A DNA stretch of 64,000 nucleotides from DASQFI01 sp963780895 (GCA_963780895.1 CAWAEG010000001.1:186001-250000), one strand, 5' to 3'. Shown: positions 16,264-26,122, counted from the first letter of the stretch. The notes: generated by a model from the letters alone, not told the origin. Translations and numbers: made by a program.

Positions 16264-19084
16264 TCAGGACTCGCCCATCAGGATCAGCCCCGCCCAGAGC
16301 GACGGATGCTCGGGCAGGACGAACCGGCCGGCCCGCGTGTCCACAGCGATGCGTCCAGCGCGCAGCTCGCGAATGAGGTGCAGTTGCGCGCGCCGCAGCG
16401 CCTCCGCCTTCGATTGAGACCCCTGCCATTCGCGGTAGAAGCGCGCGAGGAGCGGCGCGGTCACCACGTCGGGCAGGTCCCACAGCGAGGCCATCACTGA
16501 GCGACTACCCGCGACGAAGAAGGCGCGCGTGAGCCCGGTGATGCCGTCCCCGGTGACCGGACCCAACGCGCTGCGGCACGCGCTGAGCACCACGAGGTCG
16601 GCGTCGAGCGACAACTCGTACACTTCTGCCGTCGTCAGCCGGCCGTCGTCCTGAGGCGAGCTGGCCGATCCGCCGAGGGCGAGGAAGGACGTCATCGGCT
16701 GGTCGTCGCGAATCACGCCGTGCGTCGCAAAGTGAATGACACGGGCGCCCGAAAGGACCTTGCGCACCTGCGACTCACTTGCGGCCGCGCCGCTCAGGAG
16801 CGTCCTCGATCGAGCGCCCAGCACTTTCGAAATGGCTTGCCCTTCAGCAGACGCGCCCGGCAGCCTCGCCAGCCGATCACGGCGCGCCACACTGGCTGCA
16901 AGCTCAGGATCGGTGACGATGACGGATCGGCCGGTCGTTGAGGCCGTCGCTGACGCGCGCGTGCGCATGAGCGCCGCGACGGACGGCGTGTAGCTCAGGC
17001 GCGCGTCCTCGATCAGATAGCGGCCAGTTGGCGACATCAGCGGCGCGAACGACAGACGAAAGAGGGAACCGTGCGGAACGATGGTGAGGTGCGCGCGCTG
17101 AGCGCGCGGCAGCGCCGACCGTACCGGCGCGATGAGCAGGCGATCCAGCTCGCGAAACGCGCGCTGGCTGGCGGCGTCGAAGACGAGCTTGCCGTCACCG
17201 CGAACCGCGGGCGTCCATGCCGGAACGGCCTCGGCGTTCGGGTCGGCGATGGCGGAGGGCGCCGCGCCGGACTCGCCGGCGCGGGCCGCCATCGGCGCAT
17301 CCGAAGCCCACGTCGAATCGGACGAGCGTGGCGAGCCGCTTCTCACCGACGGCGCTCTTCGCAGTCGCGATCCGTCCATCGGGGCCGATGAGCCAGATGA
17401 GCGTCTGGTCGTCGCCGACCCAGTAGACGAGAAAATGCGAGCCAAGCGCGGCGGGTGCGGAGGTGATGTCAGCGAGCGTGGCAGGGGGCGCGGCGAGAGC
17501 CGCATCCAACGCCGGAATACGTGGGGATTCGGGATTCGCTGGAATCCGCCCGCGAATGTCGGCCGCGACGTCTTCGATCGTTCGGAATCGACCGGCGGCT
17601 GAGCCGCGTACGGCGAGCAGAGGAGCCCGCTCTGATTTCGTTGGTGGCGCGAGCCGAACGGGACCTTGCACCTGTTCCTCCCGCGACGCCAGCAAATCGA
17701 CGAACGCGCGCGCACGTGCCTGCTCTGACGCGGTGAGGGCCTCGTCCATCCGTCCGGCCAGCGCCAACAGCCGGACATGTTGGGCGAGCACACCACGTAC
17801 CCGCTCGGCATAGCCCTGCCGGGTCGCATCCGCAGGGACAACATGTCCGCGAATCGACTCGATCCTTGATACCGCCCGCTTTGCGTCCTCGATCGCCTCG
17901 GACGTTCGACCGACTCGTTCGAGAATGGATGCGCGAAGCCCGAGCACGGACACGAATCGATTGTGGGGTTCCCCGACGAGCAGGAGCGTCTCGTCGATGA
18001 GCGACAGGGCTTCGGCATACTGTCCCGTTTCGAATGCATGCCTGGCTCGCAGCCACAGCGTCAGCCCTCGTTCGACGTCGAGTGTCGTCGGGATGGCCTC
18101 CGCGAGATCGAGAAAACGGAGCGCCTCGGCCGGCCGTTGCAGGTCGTACTCCATGTAGGCCCGCTCGCGGAGCAGCACTCGAAACGCGGATGGGCGGCGG
18201 CCTTTCCTGGCCAACTCGATCGCCTCGTCCATGACCTCGAGCACCGCGAGCGTGCCGGGCGTCTGGGCGAGCATGGCAATGGCCATGGCATGAAGCGCTT
18301 GCGCCGCGCCCTCGAAGTCGTTGGCCGCCTGCAGCAGGACCACCGCGCGCTTGTTCAGCGCGATGGCCTCCTGCGGATTGCCCTGAAGGCGATGGATGCG
18401 ACCGATGCTGGTGAGCGCACGGGCGAGGTGAATCGACCGGGGATCGACAGCCTCGATCAGCCGCACGGCCTCCGCGGTGTAGGCCATTGCGCTTCCATAA
18501 TTCCCAGCCGCAAACAGCGTGTCGCCCTGTTTGAAGCGAACCAACCCCTCTCCCAGCCGATCGCCGGCCTGTACGCTGAGGGAGAGGGCCTCGTCGAGCA
18601 GCGCAAGCTCCTGGTCGATCGGCAACCCAGGGACAAACGTCAGATTGCGAAGCACGACGGCCTGTTCGCGCGGATCGCCGACCGACCGATAGACGTTCAG
18701 CGACTCCAGCCAATAGCGCCCGGCTTCGTCCCAGGCCGACCGCCGATAGGCGTCGTTACCGCGCTGGTTCCAGACCGTGCCGATGCCCGCGTCGTTGTCC
18801 GCGTCCCTGAACGCCGCGATCGCATCCTCGAACAATGCGTTCGACTTCGGCACGTCGCCTCGCAGCGAAGTGACCCAGGCCAGCGCGCGGAGCGCGTGAC
18901 CTCGCTGACTCTGGTCGGCTGCGATCGCCACCGCCTCACGCAGCACCCGATCCGCGTCGTCCATGCGGCCCGCGGAGGCATGTGCGAGGCCCTGGTCAAT
19001 GAGCGCACGCGAGGGAGGCACGGGCGACTGTGTCTGTGCGCCCCAGACGAGCACGGTCAGCAGCAGAATTCGACCGACCATCAT
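16264..19084 (-). CDS. TPR-CHAT caspase-like peptidase; one frameshift in the sequence
   Basis: The first ~590 residues are a short signal or anchor (VGRILLLTVLVWGA) and many TPR units (ALIDQGLAHASAGRMDDAD, EAIALNKRAVVLLQAANDF). The C-terminus is a CHAT domain with the caspase-like dyad: histidine in VIHFATHGV and cysteine in LVVLSACRSALG, ending HPSLWAGLILMG. The two halves are in different frames, joined near 17307-17309, where removing one base of a three-base run restores VRFDV followed by SDAPMAARAG. The start overlaps the previous stop as ATGA at 19081-19084. TPR-CHAT proteins cleave partner proteins in known systems. The partner here may be the co-encoded anti-sigma factor, which is inference. 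Confidence 0.85.
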
Positions 19085-19953
19085 GATCCGCCTTTTAGAG
19101 CCGTACAGGCCCGAGTCTGATCCGGATTCGACGGCGCGCACAGCTCTTTGAGGAGCGCGTCGGCGTCTTCGCGCCTCCCGACGCGTTCGAGCGCCACGGC
19201 TTCATACCAGCGCGCATCGTGCGACAGCACTGCCGATGCGCGCGCCTGGCGAAGCGGCGCAATGGCCGAGGACGGATCGCCGGCAAACAGGCGCGCCACC
19301 CCCAGATAGAACGCGAACTCGGGCACATCGGGCCGGCCTGCGGAGAGCGGCGCGAGACGATCAGCGGCCTCGCTGAATCGACCTTCCCGGTAGGGCGCGA
19401 TCGCGTGGCCGAACGCTTCGAGGAGGTCGTTGCGCTCCTTGTCTACGCCGCGGACCGCGAGCGCGAGATGGGCGGGCAGCCGCACCTCGGGTGCCTTGTC
19501 GAGGCGGGCCCATACGCGCGGCTCGGACCGCACGGGCTGCGGCGTGTGCGCCGGCGGCGTCGTGGACACGATCCGATCCGCACCGGGATCGGTCGGCCGG
19601 CCGACGCGCAGCACGATTGCGGTGCCGATCATGATTAGTAGTGCGGCCGCCAGCCCCAGCCAGACGTACTGACGTCTCAGCGGTGCGACTCGCGTCCCCG
19701 GCGCAGCGGCGTCGATTGCGGTGGCGCCTTCTTGCACGTGCGCCACGGCGCGGGAAATCGCGGCGCACTCGTCGCACGTGAGCGCGTGATCGACGAGACG
19801 TGTCCGCTCGTCTGCGGTGAGCTCGCCGGACGCAAAGCGCACCCAGGTGTCCTCGTCGGGGTGCGCGCCAGTCGGCATTGAATCCCGGCGCAGCGCCTCG
19901 AAGTCCTGGGAGAGAGAATCGGGCCGCGGATCGGTCTCGCGCGGTCGGGTCAT
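19081..19953 (-). CDS. Anti-sigma factor: zinc-finger (zf-HC2-like) domain, one membrane helix, TPR-like C-terminus
   Basis: 290 residues from the ATG at 19953, which has an AGGAG site. An N-terminal HPDEDTWVRFASGEL block and a HALTCDECAAI zinc-binding motif form the anti-sigma domain. One membrane helix follows (YVWLGLAAALLIMIGTAIVL), then an extracytoplasmic Pro-rich part and TPR-like helices (EAFGHAIAPYREGRFSEAAD). Its start overlaps the sigma gene stop as ATGA, and its stop overlaps the CHAT gene start the same way, so the three are translationally coupled. It probably holds the sigma factor of this operon inactive at the membrane. Confidence 0.85.
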   Translation of the reverse strand: MTRPRETDPRPDSLSQDFEALRRDSMPTGAHPDEDTWVRFASGELTADERTRLVDHALTCDECAAISRAVAHVQEGATAIDAAAPGTRVAPLRRQYVWLGLAAALLIMIGTAIVLRVGRPTDPGADRIVSTTPPAHTPQPVRSEPRVWARLDKAPEVRLPAHLALAVRGVDKERNDLLEAFGHAIAPYREGRFSEAADRLAPLSAGRPDVPEFAFYLGVARLFAGDPSSAIAPLRQARASAVLSHDARWYEAVALERVGRREDADALLKELCAPSNPDQTRACTALKGGS

Positions 19954-20507
19954 CGCACTCCTTTTGCCGTGAGCGCCGAACGCAAATCCGCCATGCCGCG
20001 CGCAATCAGATTTCGTGCCCGCTGATAGGTCCAGCCGGTCAACTGCATGATTTCCTGCACGGACCATCCACCGAGGTGTGCGCGCACGGCCCGCCCACGA
20101 TCGGGGGCCAGCGCCGCAATCGCGGCCGCCAGCACCTCGCGCCGCTGGCGCGCCACCGCCATCGCTTCGGGATCGACAGGCTGAGAAGGCACACCCGGGC
20201 CGGCATCCGCCGCGACGTCAGCGCGTTCGCGCTCGCGCCGTACCGCTCGGACGGTTTCGCGGATCGCCGCCCTGTAGATATAGGAGGCGGGATGGTCGAT
20301 GGTTTGCTCACGCGCCATCTGCCGCCAGAGATTGACGATGACGGTCTGCTCGATGTCGTCGGCGACGGGCGCGGCTTCTGGGCCCCCGGCGCGCCGGATG
20401 GCGTGCCGGATCAGCCGCCCGTATCGGCGGACGATCTCCTGGACGGCTGCCTCATCGGATCGGACACCCGAGGCGTTCCCGGCGGCGATGGATCGGGCCT
20501 CGCCCAT
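19950..20507 (-). CDS. ECF-type RNA polymerase sigma factor
   Basis: 185 residues with sigma region 2 (VADDIEQTVIVNLW, ASYIYRAAIRETVRAVR) and region 4 (AIAALAPDRGRAVRAHLGG followed by the helix-turn-helix WSVQEIMQLTGWTYQRARN). It is the first gene of a three-gene operon with its predicted anti-sigma factor and a CHAT peptidase. ECF factors with such partners commonly activate their own operon; the 159 bp to the divergent gene at 20667 would hold those promoters. Confidence 0.9.
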   Translation of the reverse strand: MGEARSIAAGNASGVRSDEAAVQEIVRRYGRLIRHAIRRAGGPEAAPVADDIEQTVIVNLWRQMAREQTIDHPASYIYRAAIRETVRAVRRERERADVAADAGPGVPSQPVDPEAMAVARQRREVLAAAIAALAPDRGRAVRAHLGGWSVQEIMQLTGWTYQRARNLIARGMADLRSALTAKGVR

Positions 20508-20666
20508 GGACCGTGCCTGTACCTGGAAGCGCCAGCATAGCCCAACTGCACGACGTTTCCCGGCACGCCTGACCTCGGGACGTGAGCAAGTCGAGCGACA
20601 AGCGCCTCTCTTCTCTGCAGGAATGACCCGCTGACGATCAGATCAGCAGGCCTTGGAGGACGTCAC

Positions 20667-21305
20667 ATGGAGAAGGGACTTCGTCGTGCGCGGATCGTGG
20701 GCCTCGCGGTTGTGCTCGGAATTCTGACCAATCCTGATGACGGCGCCGCTCAGCCTGCGGAAAAGTTGAATCTGACCACCGAGCTCGCGGCCCTCGGGCG
20801 CGCGATGCCTGCGATCGAGACGTTCGACGCGGACGCGACCGCTCTCACGGCCCGGGGAAGCGTCTCGCGTACGGAGATCGAACGCCTCCGTGCCGAAGCC
20901 GCCGCGATCAAGCCTCACCTGCCAGCGATGCATACGGCCTTCACCGGTATCATCGCGAAGCTCAAGCGCGTCGGGAAGTGGACGGCCGAGTCCGACGTGG
21001 AAATGCTCGCCTCGCTGCGCCGGAGCGGCGACCCACAGATTCGGCAAATCGCGGACGCGTTCGTCAAAGCCGGCGGCGGGCGCGCGTACCTCGAGCAGGC
21101 GGCTTCGCGGATCCCAGGTCTCGGCTCAGAGCTCGACGCCTTGGTCAAGTCGCTCGAACCAAAGTCGGTCTGGCTCAAGATTCTCGAACCGCTGCTCGGG
21201 ACGCCAGTCTGCGCCTGTGCGACCCATACAGCGCGGTGCTACGTGAAAATCGCCTACTACAGCGTCAAGTGGTTCGTCATCGACGCTTGGAACGCCATCA
21301 CATAG
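20667..21305 (+). CDS. Secreted protein, first of three tandem paralogues (unknown family)
   Basis: 212 residues. A signal peptide ends near GAAQPA. A predicted mostly helical body follows with VSRTEIERLRAEAAAIKPHL, then the shared KRVGKWTAE motif and a shared LGTPVC motif near the C-terminus. After it come a Cys-containing stretch (CACATHTARC) and a hydrophobic end. The ribosome site GGAGG lies seven bases before the ATG. The next two genes encode clear but diverged relatives with the same signal/helical/GKWT/LGTPV plan. No known family is recognised. Confidence 0.8.
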   Translation: MEKGLRRARIVGLAVVLGILTNPDDGAAQPAEKLNLTTELAALGRAMPAIETFDADATALTARGSVSRTEIERLRAEAAAIKPHLPAMHTAFTGIIAKLKRVGKWTAESDVEMLASLRRSGDPQIRQIADAFVKAGGGRAYLEQAASRIPGLGSELDALVKSLEPKSVWLKILEPLLGTPVCACATHTARCYVKIAYYSVKWFVIDAWNAIT

Positions 21306-21404
21306 GCCGGCCGCCGACAACGGGGGTCCGAACAGCGACTGCGGTCAATTACGAAAGCAGGCGGCGCCGCGCACCCGCCTAGCGTTTTCACAGGAGAACC
21401 CGAA

Positions 21405-22031
21405 ATGAACCACACCACTCGAATTGCTCAAGCGTCAGGAATTCTGCTCGTACTGGGTCTGCTGGCTGGTCCAGGCGTCGCGACCGCCCAGCCGGCCCTG
21501 ATCGCTCCCGACCTGCTCTCGGCCGAGATCAATGACCTGAGACCGGCGCGCGCCGCCCTCGACAAGTTCGACAGCCAGCTCAAGACGCTGGAAGCAAAGC
21601 AGCGATTCACGGCGGCGGAAATCGAGGCCCTGCGCCAGCAGGCCGAAGAGGTCAAACGCTTTGTGCCGGTGATTCAGCGATCGCTCGGCAGCATCATCAC
21701 GAAGATCAAGAGCGCGGGAAAGTGGACGACGGAATTCGACGCGTGGGTGGCGGATCTCGTCCGCCGTTCCGGCCGCAACGACATCGTGATCGGGTTGAGC
21801 GAGGCGAACGGCGCGCGGGCCGCTCTGCAGCGCACGCTCACGGAGATCATGCAGGTCCCGCCCGATCTCGATGGCATCGTCTCCAGATTCAAGGCGAGCA
21901 CGACATTCGATCGGCTGGTGGAACCGGTGTTGGGAACACCGGTGTCGGCGGCCGGCTCATCGAAGTTACTCGAGTTAATGGGGATGGTTGTGCGCTTGCT
22001 AACACAGTGCATCGGCGGACCGTGCGTTTAG
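21405..22031 (+). CDS. Secreted protein, second tandem paralogue (unknown family)
   Basis: 208 residues with an AGGAG site before the ATG and a signal peptide ending ATAQPA. The shared blocks are FTAAEIEALRQQAEEVKRF, KSAGKWTTEFDAW and VLGTPVSA. The C-terminus is a short hydrophobic helix ending in a Cys pair (LLTQCIGGPCV). The residues between the blocks have diverged strongly from the first copy, pointing to an old duplication. It lies 99 bp after the first copy. Confidence 0.8.
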   Translation: MNHTTRIAQASGILLVLGLLAGPGVATAQPALIAPDLLSAEINDLRPARAALDKFDSQLKTLEAKQRFTAAEIEALRQQAEEVKRFVPVIQRSLGSIITKIKSAGKWTTEFDAWVADLVRRSGRNDIVIGLSEANGARAALQRTLTEIMQVPPDLDGIVSRFKASTTFDRLVEPVLGTPVSAAGSSKLLELMGMVVRLLTQCIGGPCV

Positions 22032-22057
22032 GACTCCCTCGCGAAAGGATGACGCTC

Positions 22058-22738
22058 ATGCGAAATCACAGCACGATTCAGCGCGCCGTCGCAGTCACCG
22101 TCACGTGTCTCTTCGCGGCCGCGGACCTGCCGGTCTCAGCGCAAGACCCGTACGTGCCACCTGATCTCATCAGGACTGAGACTCAGACAATCACGACTGT
22201 TGTCGAGGCCCTGATCCGCTTCGACGATCGCGCCTCGGAGCTCGAGAAGATGGCGACCTTGTCGAAGGCCGACCTCGAGGCCCTGGCGTCGGACGCCAAT
22301 GTTCTGAAAGCCAAGGTGTCCACGCTGCAGCAGGCATTGTCGGGGTCGATCCGCAAACTCCGAGACGCCGGAAAGTGGACGCCTCTTCTCGACACGTTCG
22401 TGGAGCAGAACGCGAGGTCTAACCGAGTAGACGATTCGATTATTCAAGCGCTAAAAACGCTGGGAGGATTCCGGAACATCCTGGAGCAATCCGCGGCGTC
22501 CTCGACGCTGATCAGCACCGAGATCGACAAGCGGCTGGCCGACCTGCGCGGGAGAACCACTGCTCAGCGTCTCTTTGACTTCTTTCTTGGCACGCCGGTC
22601 GAGGCGCGCGTCTCGAGAAGGACGGCTTGCAGAATGTTGGTTGCGGGAGCGGTCGCCTCGATCGTTATAGGCGGTACAATGATGAGCAGTATTTCCTACC
22701 AATACGCCCGCCTTGACTGCGGCAGGCATCTTTTCTGA
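22058..22738 (+). CDS. Secreted protein, third tandem paralogue (unknown family)
   Basis: 226 residues from ATG 22058, with AAGGA eight bases before it; the ATG at 22049 overlaps that site. The signal peptide ends near VSAQDP. The shared motifs appear as LSKADLEALASDANVLKAK, RDAGKWTPLLDTF and FLGTPVEARV. A hydrophobic C-terminal segment (LVAGAVASIVIGGTMM) could be a membrane or packing helix. It is followed after 17 bp by the beta-barrel gene. Function unknown. Confidence 0.8.
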   Translation: MRNHSTIQRAVAVTVTCLFAAADLPVSAQDPYVPPDLIRTETQTITTVVEALIRFDDRASELEKMATLSKADLEALASDANVLKAKVSTLQQALSGSIRKLRDAGKWTPLLDTFVEQNARSNRVDDSIIQALKTLGGFRNILEQSAASSTLISTEIDKRLADLRGRTTAQRLFDFFLGTPVEARVSRRTACRMLVAGAVASIVIGGTMMSSISYQYARLDCGRHLF

Positions 22739-22755
22739 ATCGGTGTCGTCAGCTC

Positions 22756-24813
22756 ATGTCCGCTCTCGTCGCATTGCTGAGCTCGCTCGCACTCGCCTCG
22801 CCATCGATCGAGGTCACCAGCAACATCGCCGACGGGCGCTGGCTGAAACCTGACGAGGCGATCGAGCTGCGACTGAGCCGCACGCCTGGAGCGGATAACG
22901 ACGAGCGCGTCGCCGTGATGATCGGCACGACCGACTGGACCGGACTGTTCGTCCACGAGCGATCGAGCGTCTTGACGTACCGTGGCCGTCCGGTGCCGCT
23001 GCCGGACGGCGAAACGCCGTTCGTCGTCTACCAGGTCAGCCCGGCCAATGAGTGGCTCGCCGTCGCGCGGTGGACGCTCCGCGTCCGCAGCCCGGCCGGC
23101 TTCGAGACGTCCGACACACGGCCCAGAATCGAGATCGTGAACAAGGGACAGGTCGCGCAGGCCCACGAGCCGGACTCGAATGCGCCGCCGCGCGGCACGT
23201 TTCAGGACGTGGCGCTCAACCTGGGCCTGCAGACCAGGCACGTACGCAACGGCGTCGCGCTGGCTTCGCAGGTCAATTTCCTTGGCGTCTCGAACCAGCC
23301 CGAAGCGCTCCGCTTCGGTCTCGAAGGCGCCGCCGCCCCGAAGCTCGACCTGTCCGATTACCTCGCGCGGGTCGAAGGCCGTCGCGGGGCGGTGGCGATC
23401 GGCCACCTCGCGCTCGATGCCCACCGGTATCTCGTCTCGAGCTTCTCGTCCCGCGGCGTCAGCGCCTCGCTCAAAGCCGCCCGGACGGAAGTCACCGTCG
23501 CCGCCATCAGCGGCAACAGCATCGTCGGGTTCGACAATCTCTCGGGACTGGCGAACTCGGACAACCGCGTGGCGCTCGTGACCGTCAGCAGCGATCTGTT
23601 CGCGCGGCCCGGCGCATCCAGGATCGGCGTCACGTTTCTCGCCGGCTCGCTGCTTCCACGAAGCGGATTCACGCAGGGCCGGATCAGCGACGCCGAGCAC
23701 GGCCGCGGACTCGGGCTTCGGTTCGTCGGCTCGACGCCGGGTTCGCGCGGAAGGGTCGATGCCGGCGTGGCACGCACCCGCTTCGTCAACCCCGACGATC
23801 CCCTTCTCGCTCAAGGGCTCACGCTCGTGCCGATGCGCGAACGAACCAACGACGCCGCGTATCTCGACGCCACAATCGGTCTGGTGAAGGGGCGTGCGCT
23901 GGCAGGGGCACCCGCCAATGTCGCCGTGACGTACCGATTCGAACGCGTCGAACCTCTTTATCGAACGGTCGGCGCACCACTGGCCGTGCGTTCCGACGTG
24001 CTCGTACACACCGCCGAGCTCACCGGGAACTGGGGCGCACTCCTCGGGCAGGTCTCGCACGGGTGGTCCCACGACAACCTGGGCAATGTCGCGTCCATCC
24101 TGCGGACAAACACGCGGCTCATCACGTCCAACGTGGTCCTCCCCATTGCCTCGTTCAGCAAATCAGGCGCGGCCGCCGCATGGCTTCCCGTTGTCAGCTG
24201 GACGCTGAGCCAGAGCGCACAGATTGGCGACGGGCTGCCACCCAACGGCGGCTTCGTGTCGCCGTCCCAGATTCCCGATCAAGCGAACGTTCATCATGTC
24301 GCGCGGTCCGAATGGACCTTCGCACGCTGGCGCGCGGGGTACTCGTTCGGTCTCTCGAACGTGGACAACCGGCAGGAAGGCCGATCGGCCGCGGACTTCG
24401 AGACGACGACCCAGCTCGTGAGTGTCGGGATCGCTCCTGCTAAGCAGATCGATCTCGGAATCGACGCCGGCGCCGATCGCGCGACGAACAAGGAGTTCGG
24501 CCGCGTCGCCCGGACGCGGCGGCTCGGTCTAAACGTCAATTGGCGGCCCACGCCACGGTCGAGCTTGACCGGCATCTTCAGCCGGACATCTCTACTGGAT
24601 CCGTCGGCCGGTAACAGCGACATCACCGATGCGAACCTGCAGTATTCGCACGCGATGCCGCTGCTGCCGGGTCGGCGCGGACCCGAGGCGCGGCTCTTCG
24701 CTCGATGGAGCTGGCAATCGGCGAGCATCATCGAGCTGCTGTTCGGCGCCGACCAGGACCGGCGTAACTGGGCGATTTCGACCGGCGTGACGCTCGCGCT
24801 CTTCCGGCCATGA
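22756..24813 (+). CDS. Probable outer-membrane beta-barrel protein
   Basis: 685 residues. A short signal (SALVALLSSLALA) precedes a ~130-residue N-terminal beta domain (IEVTSNIADGRWLKPDEAIE). The rest is a long series of alternating 9-12 residue amphipathic strands such as RVALVTVSSDLFARPG, ANVAVTYRFERVEPLY and RRLGLNVNWRPTPRSSLTG, ending ISTGVTLALFRP, the aromatic-rich last strand expected of an outer-membrane barrel. No named family is recognised. It is sandwiched between three secreted paralogues and another secreted protein, and its stop overlaps the next start (ATGA), so a joint function such as secretion or surface display is plausible. Confidence 0.75.
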   Translation: MSALVALLSSLALASPSIEVTSNIADGRWLKPDEAIELRLSRTPGADNDERVAVMIGTTDWTGLFVHERSSVLTYRGRPVPLPDGETPFVVYQVSPANEWLAVARWTLRVRSPAGFETSDTRPRIEIVNKGQVAQAHEPDSNAPPRGTFQDVALNLGLQTRHVRNGVALASQVNFLGVSNQPEALRFGLEGAAAPKLDLSDYLARVEGRRGAVAIGHLALDAHRYLVSSFSSRGVSASLKAARTEVTVAAISGNSIVGFDNLSGLANSDNRVALVTVSSDLFARPGASRIGVTFLAGSLLPRSGFTQGRISDAEHGRGLGLRFVGSTPGSRGRVDAGVARTRFVNPDDPLLAQGLTLVPMRERTNDAAYLDATIGLVKGRALAGAPANVAVTYRFERVEPLYRTVGAPLAVRSDVLVHTAELTGNWGALLGQVSHGWSHDNLGNVASILRTNTRLITSNVVLPIASFSKSGAAAAWLPVVSWTLSQSAQIGDGLPPNGGFVSPSQIPDQANVHHVARSEWTFARWRAGYSFGLSNVDNRQEGRSAADFETTTQLVSVGIAPAKQIDLGIDAGADRATNKEFGRVARTRRLGLNVNWRPTPRSSLTGIFSRTSLLDPSAGNSDITDANLQYSHAMPLLPGRRGPEARLFARWSWQSASIIELLFGADQDRRNWAISTGVTLALFRP

Positions 24814-26066
24814 AGCAAACGCCCTGGCTCGTCGTCCTCGCCGCTGTGTGTATTCCCAGTCACGCGGCTGCACAGATTCGTGTCGACCCGACGGGCGTGA
24901 ATATCAGCGGCCAGGGCGCGACCACGGTGTTTTTGACTTTCGGCGGCCTCGACGGCTACCGCGCCGTCGACGCGATGTGGTGCGGCGAGCTCGTCGACGC
25001 GTCGCCCGCGATCGGCCAGAAGTGCGATCCAGCGACTATTTACGGCGCACTGCCTGCGCGATACCTGTGGGCCAGCCCAAGTGGCACCGGCGCATTCACG
25101 GACATCATGTCGCTTCCGCCGTCGGTCGCGCGTCGCGCGTATCAGGAGGCCCTCACCGGGCAAAGCGCCGAGTTCTTCTACGTCCGCAGGTTCGTCGCGG
25201 CCGACGGGCGGCCGGATCAGTTCGTTCGCGTGATCTGCCGTCTCACGGGAGGCGGCGCGCGCGTGCCGTTGTCGCTGGTCGACGTGCGTCTCGGCTTTGT
25301 GGTCGAGTCGCCGGTGCTCTTCACCCCAGTCGGATCGCGTCTGCCGGAACTCTCCGCAGAGATTTCCTACACCGGAACTGGGAGGCTGAAAGGACGGTGG
25401 GAGGTCGTGCTGCCGGGCCAGGATCCGCCGACGCCGGACGATTTGTTGACCGAAGCCACGCTGCCCATCGAGCGCCGAGGAACACAGCGCCGGTATGCCG
25501 AGGTCGATCGATTCAACGTTTTTCTGCCGCCCCTAGGCCGCTACACCCTCGCCGGCCCTGATCCGTCGCGTCTGCCGACCGGCGCCTCGGGCATCCATCT
25601 CGTCCTGCTGCGCATCGAGGCCAGCGACGACAAGGAGGGCGATTCGAATCTTGCGGCCGTCGGCGCCGGGCCTGGCGTCGTCCATGCCGGCGGTGTCGCG
25701 GGATTCCCGATGCCGGTGCTGCGATACGTCGTCGGCGCCGGAGGCAGCGAGCTGTCGCCTGTCGCCTCAGCGGGCCTCGGACCGGTGTTGAACTCACCGG
25801 CGGACGGGGACGCCGTTCGCCGTGATCGTCCGATCGAACTGCGATGGAGCGTCACGCCAGCTGCCAGCTTCTGCCGAATCGAGATCGAAGCAGGCGGTGA
25901 ACGCATCCACGCCGCGTTCGTCTCCAGCGACACCACCGTCTACGTCGTGCCGCCGTTCGTGCGCGAGAAGGCAGCGGGGAGGGATCTGCGCTGGCGGATC
26001 GCCGTGCTCGATGCGACGGGGCGGACGATCAAAGTGAGCGAATGGAGAAAGCTGGACGTGCGATGA
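24810..26066 (+). CDS. Secreted beta-rich protein coupled to the barrel gene
   Basis: 418 residues with a signal peptide (KQTPWLVVLAAVCIPSHAAA). The first ~280 residues (GATTVFLTFGGLDGYRAVDA, CGELV, then FVRVICRLTGGG) are an unassigned domain. The last ~95 residues (LNSPADGDAVRRDRPIELRW, ending IKVSEWRKLDV) look like a fibronectin-III-type sandwich. Its start overlaps the barrel stop as ATGA. The final 381 bp exist again, diverged but without gaps, at 27683-28063. I recall similar proteins in related bacteria but know of no assigned role. Confidence 0.8.
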   Translation: MKQTPWLVVLAAVCIPSHAAAQIRVDPTGVNISGQGATTVFLTFGGLDGYRAVDAMWCGELVDASPAIGQKCDPATIYGALPARYLWASPSGTGAFTDIMSLPPSVARRAYQEALTGQSAEFFYVRRFVAADGRPDQFVRVICRLTGGGARVPLSLVDVRLGFVVESPVLFTPVGSRLPELSAEISYTGTGRLKGRWEVVLPGQDPPTPDDLLTEATLPIERRGTQRRYAEVDRFNVFLPPLGRYTLAGPDPSRLPTGASGIHLVLLRIEASDDKEGDSNLAAVGAGPGVVHAGGVAGFPMPVLRYVVGAGGSELSPVASAGLGPVLNSPADGDAVRRDRPIELRWSVTPAASFCRIEIEAGGERIHAAFVSSDTTVYVVPPFVREKAAGRDLRWRIAVLDATGRTIKVSEWRKLDVR

Positions 26067-26122
26067 GCAGGCCGGTGTTCATCAGCTATTCAGGCGCGGC
26101 AGAACCTCCGCCTCCGAAATGA
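26063..26122 (+). other. 19-codon frame resembling the start of a TIR-domain gene
   Basis: An ATG that overlaps the preceding stop (ATGA) opens MSRPVFISYSGAAEPPPPK and then stops. M..PVFISYS is how many TIR-domain proteins begin, and the overlap is what a further operon member would show. Only seven or so residues match, so it may be chance or the stump of a deleted gene. Confidence 0.2.
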
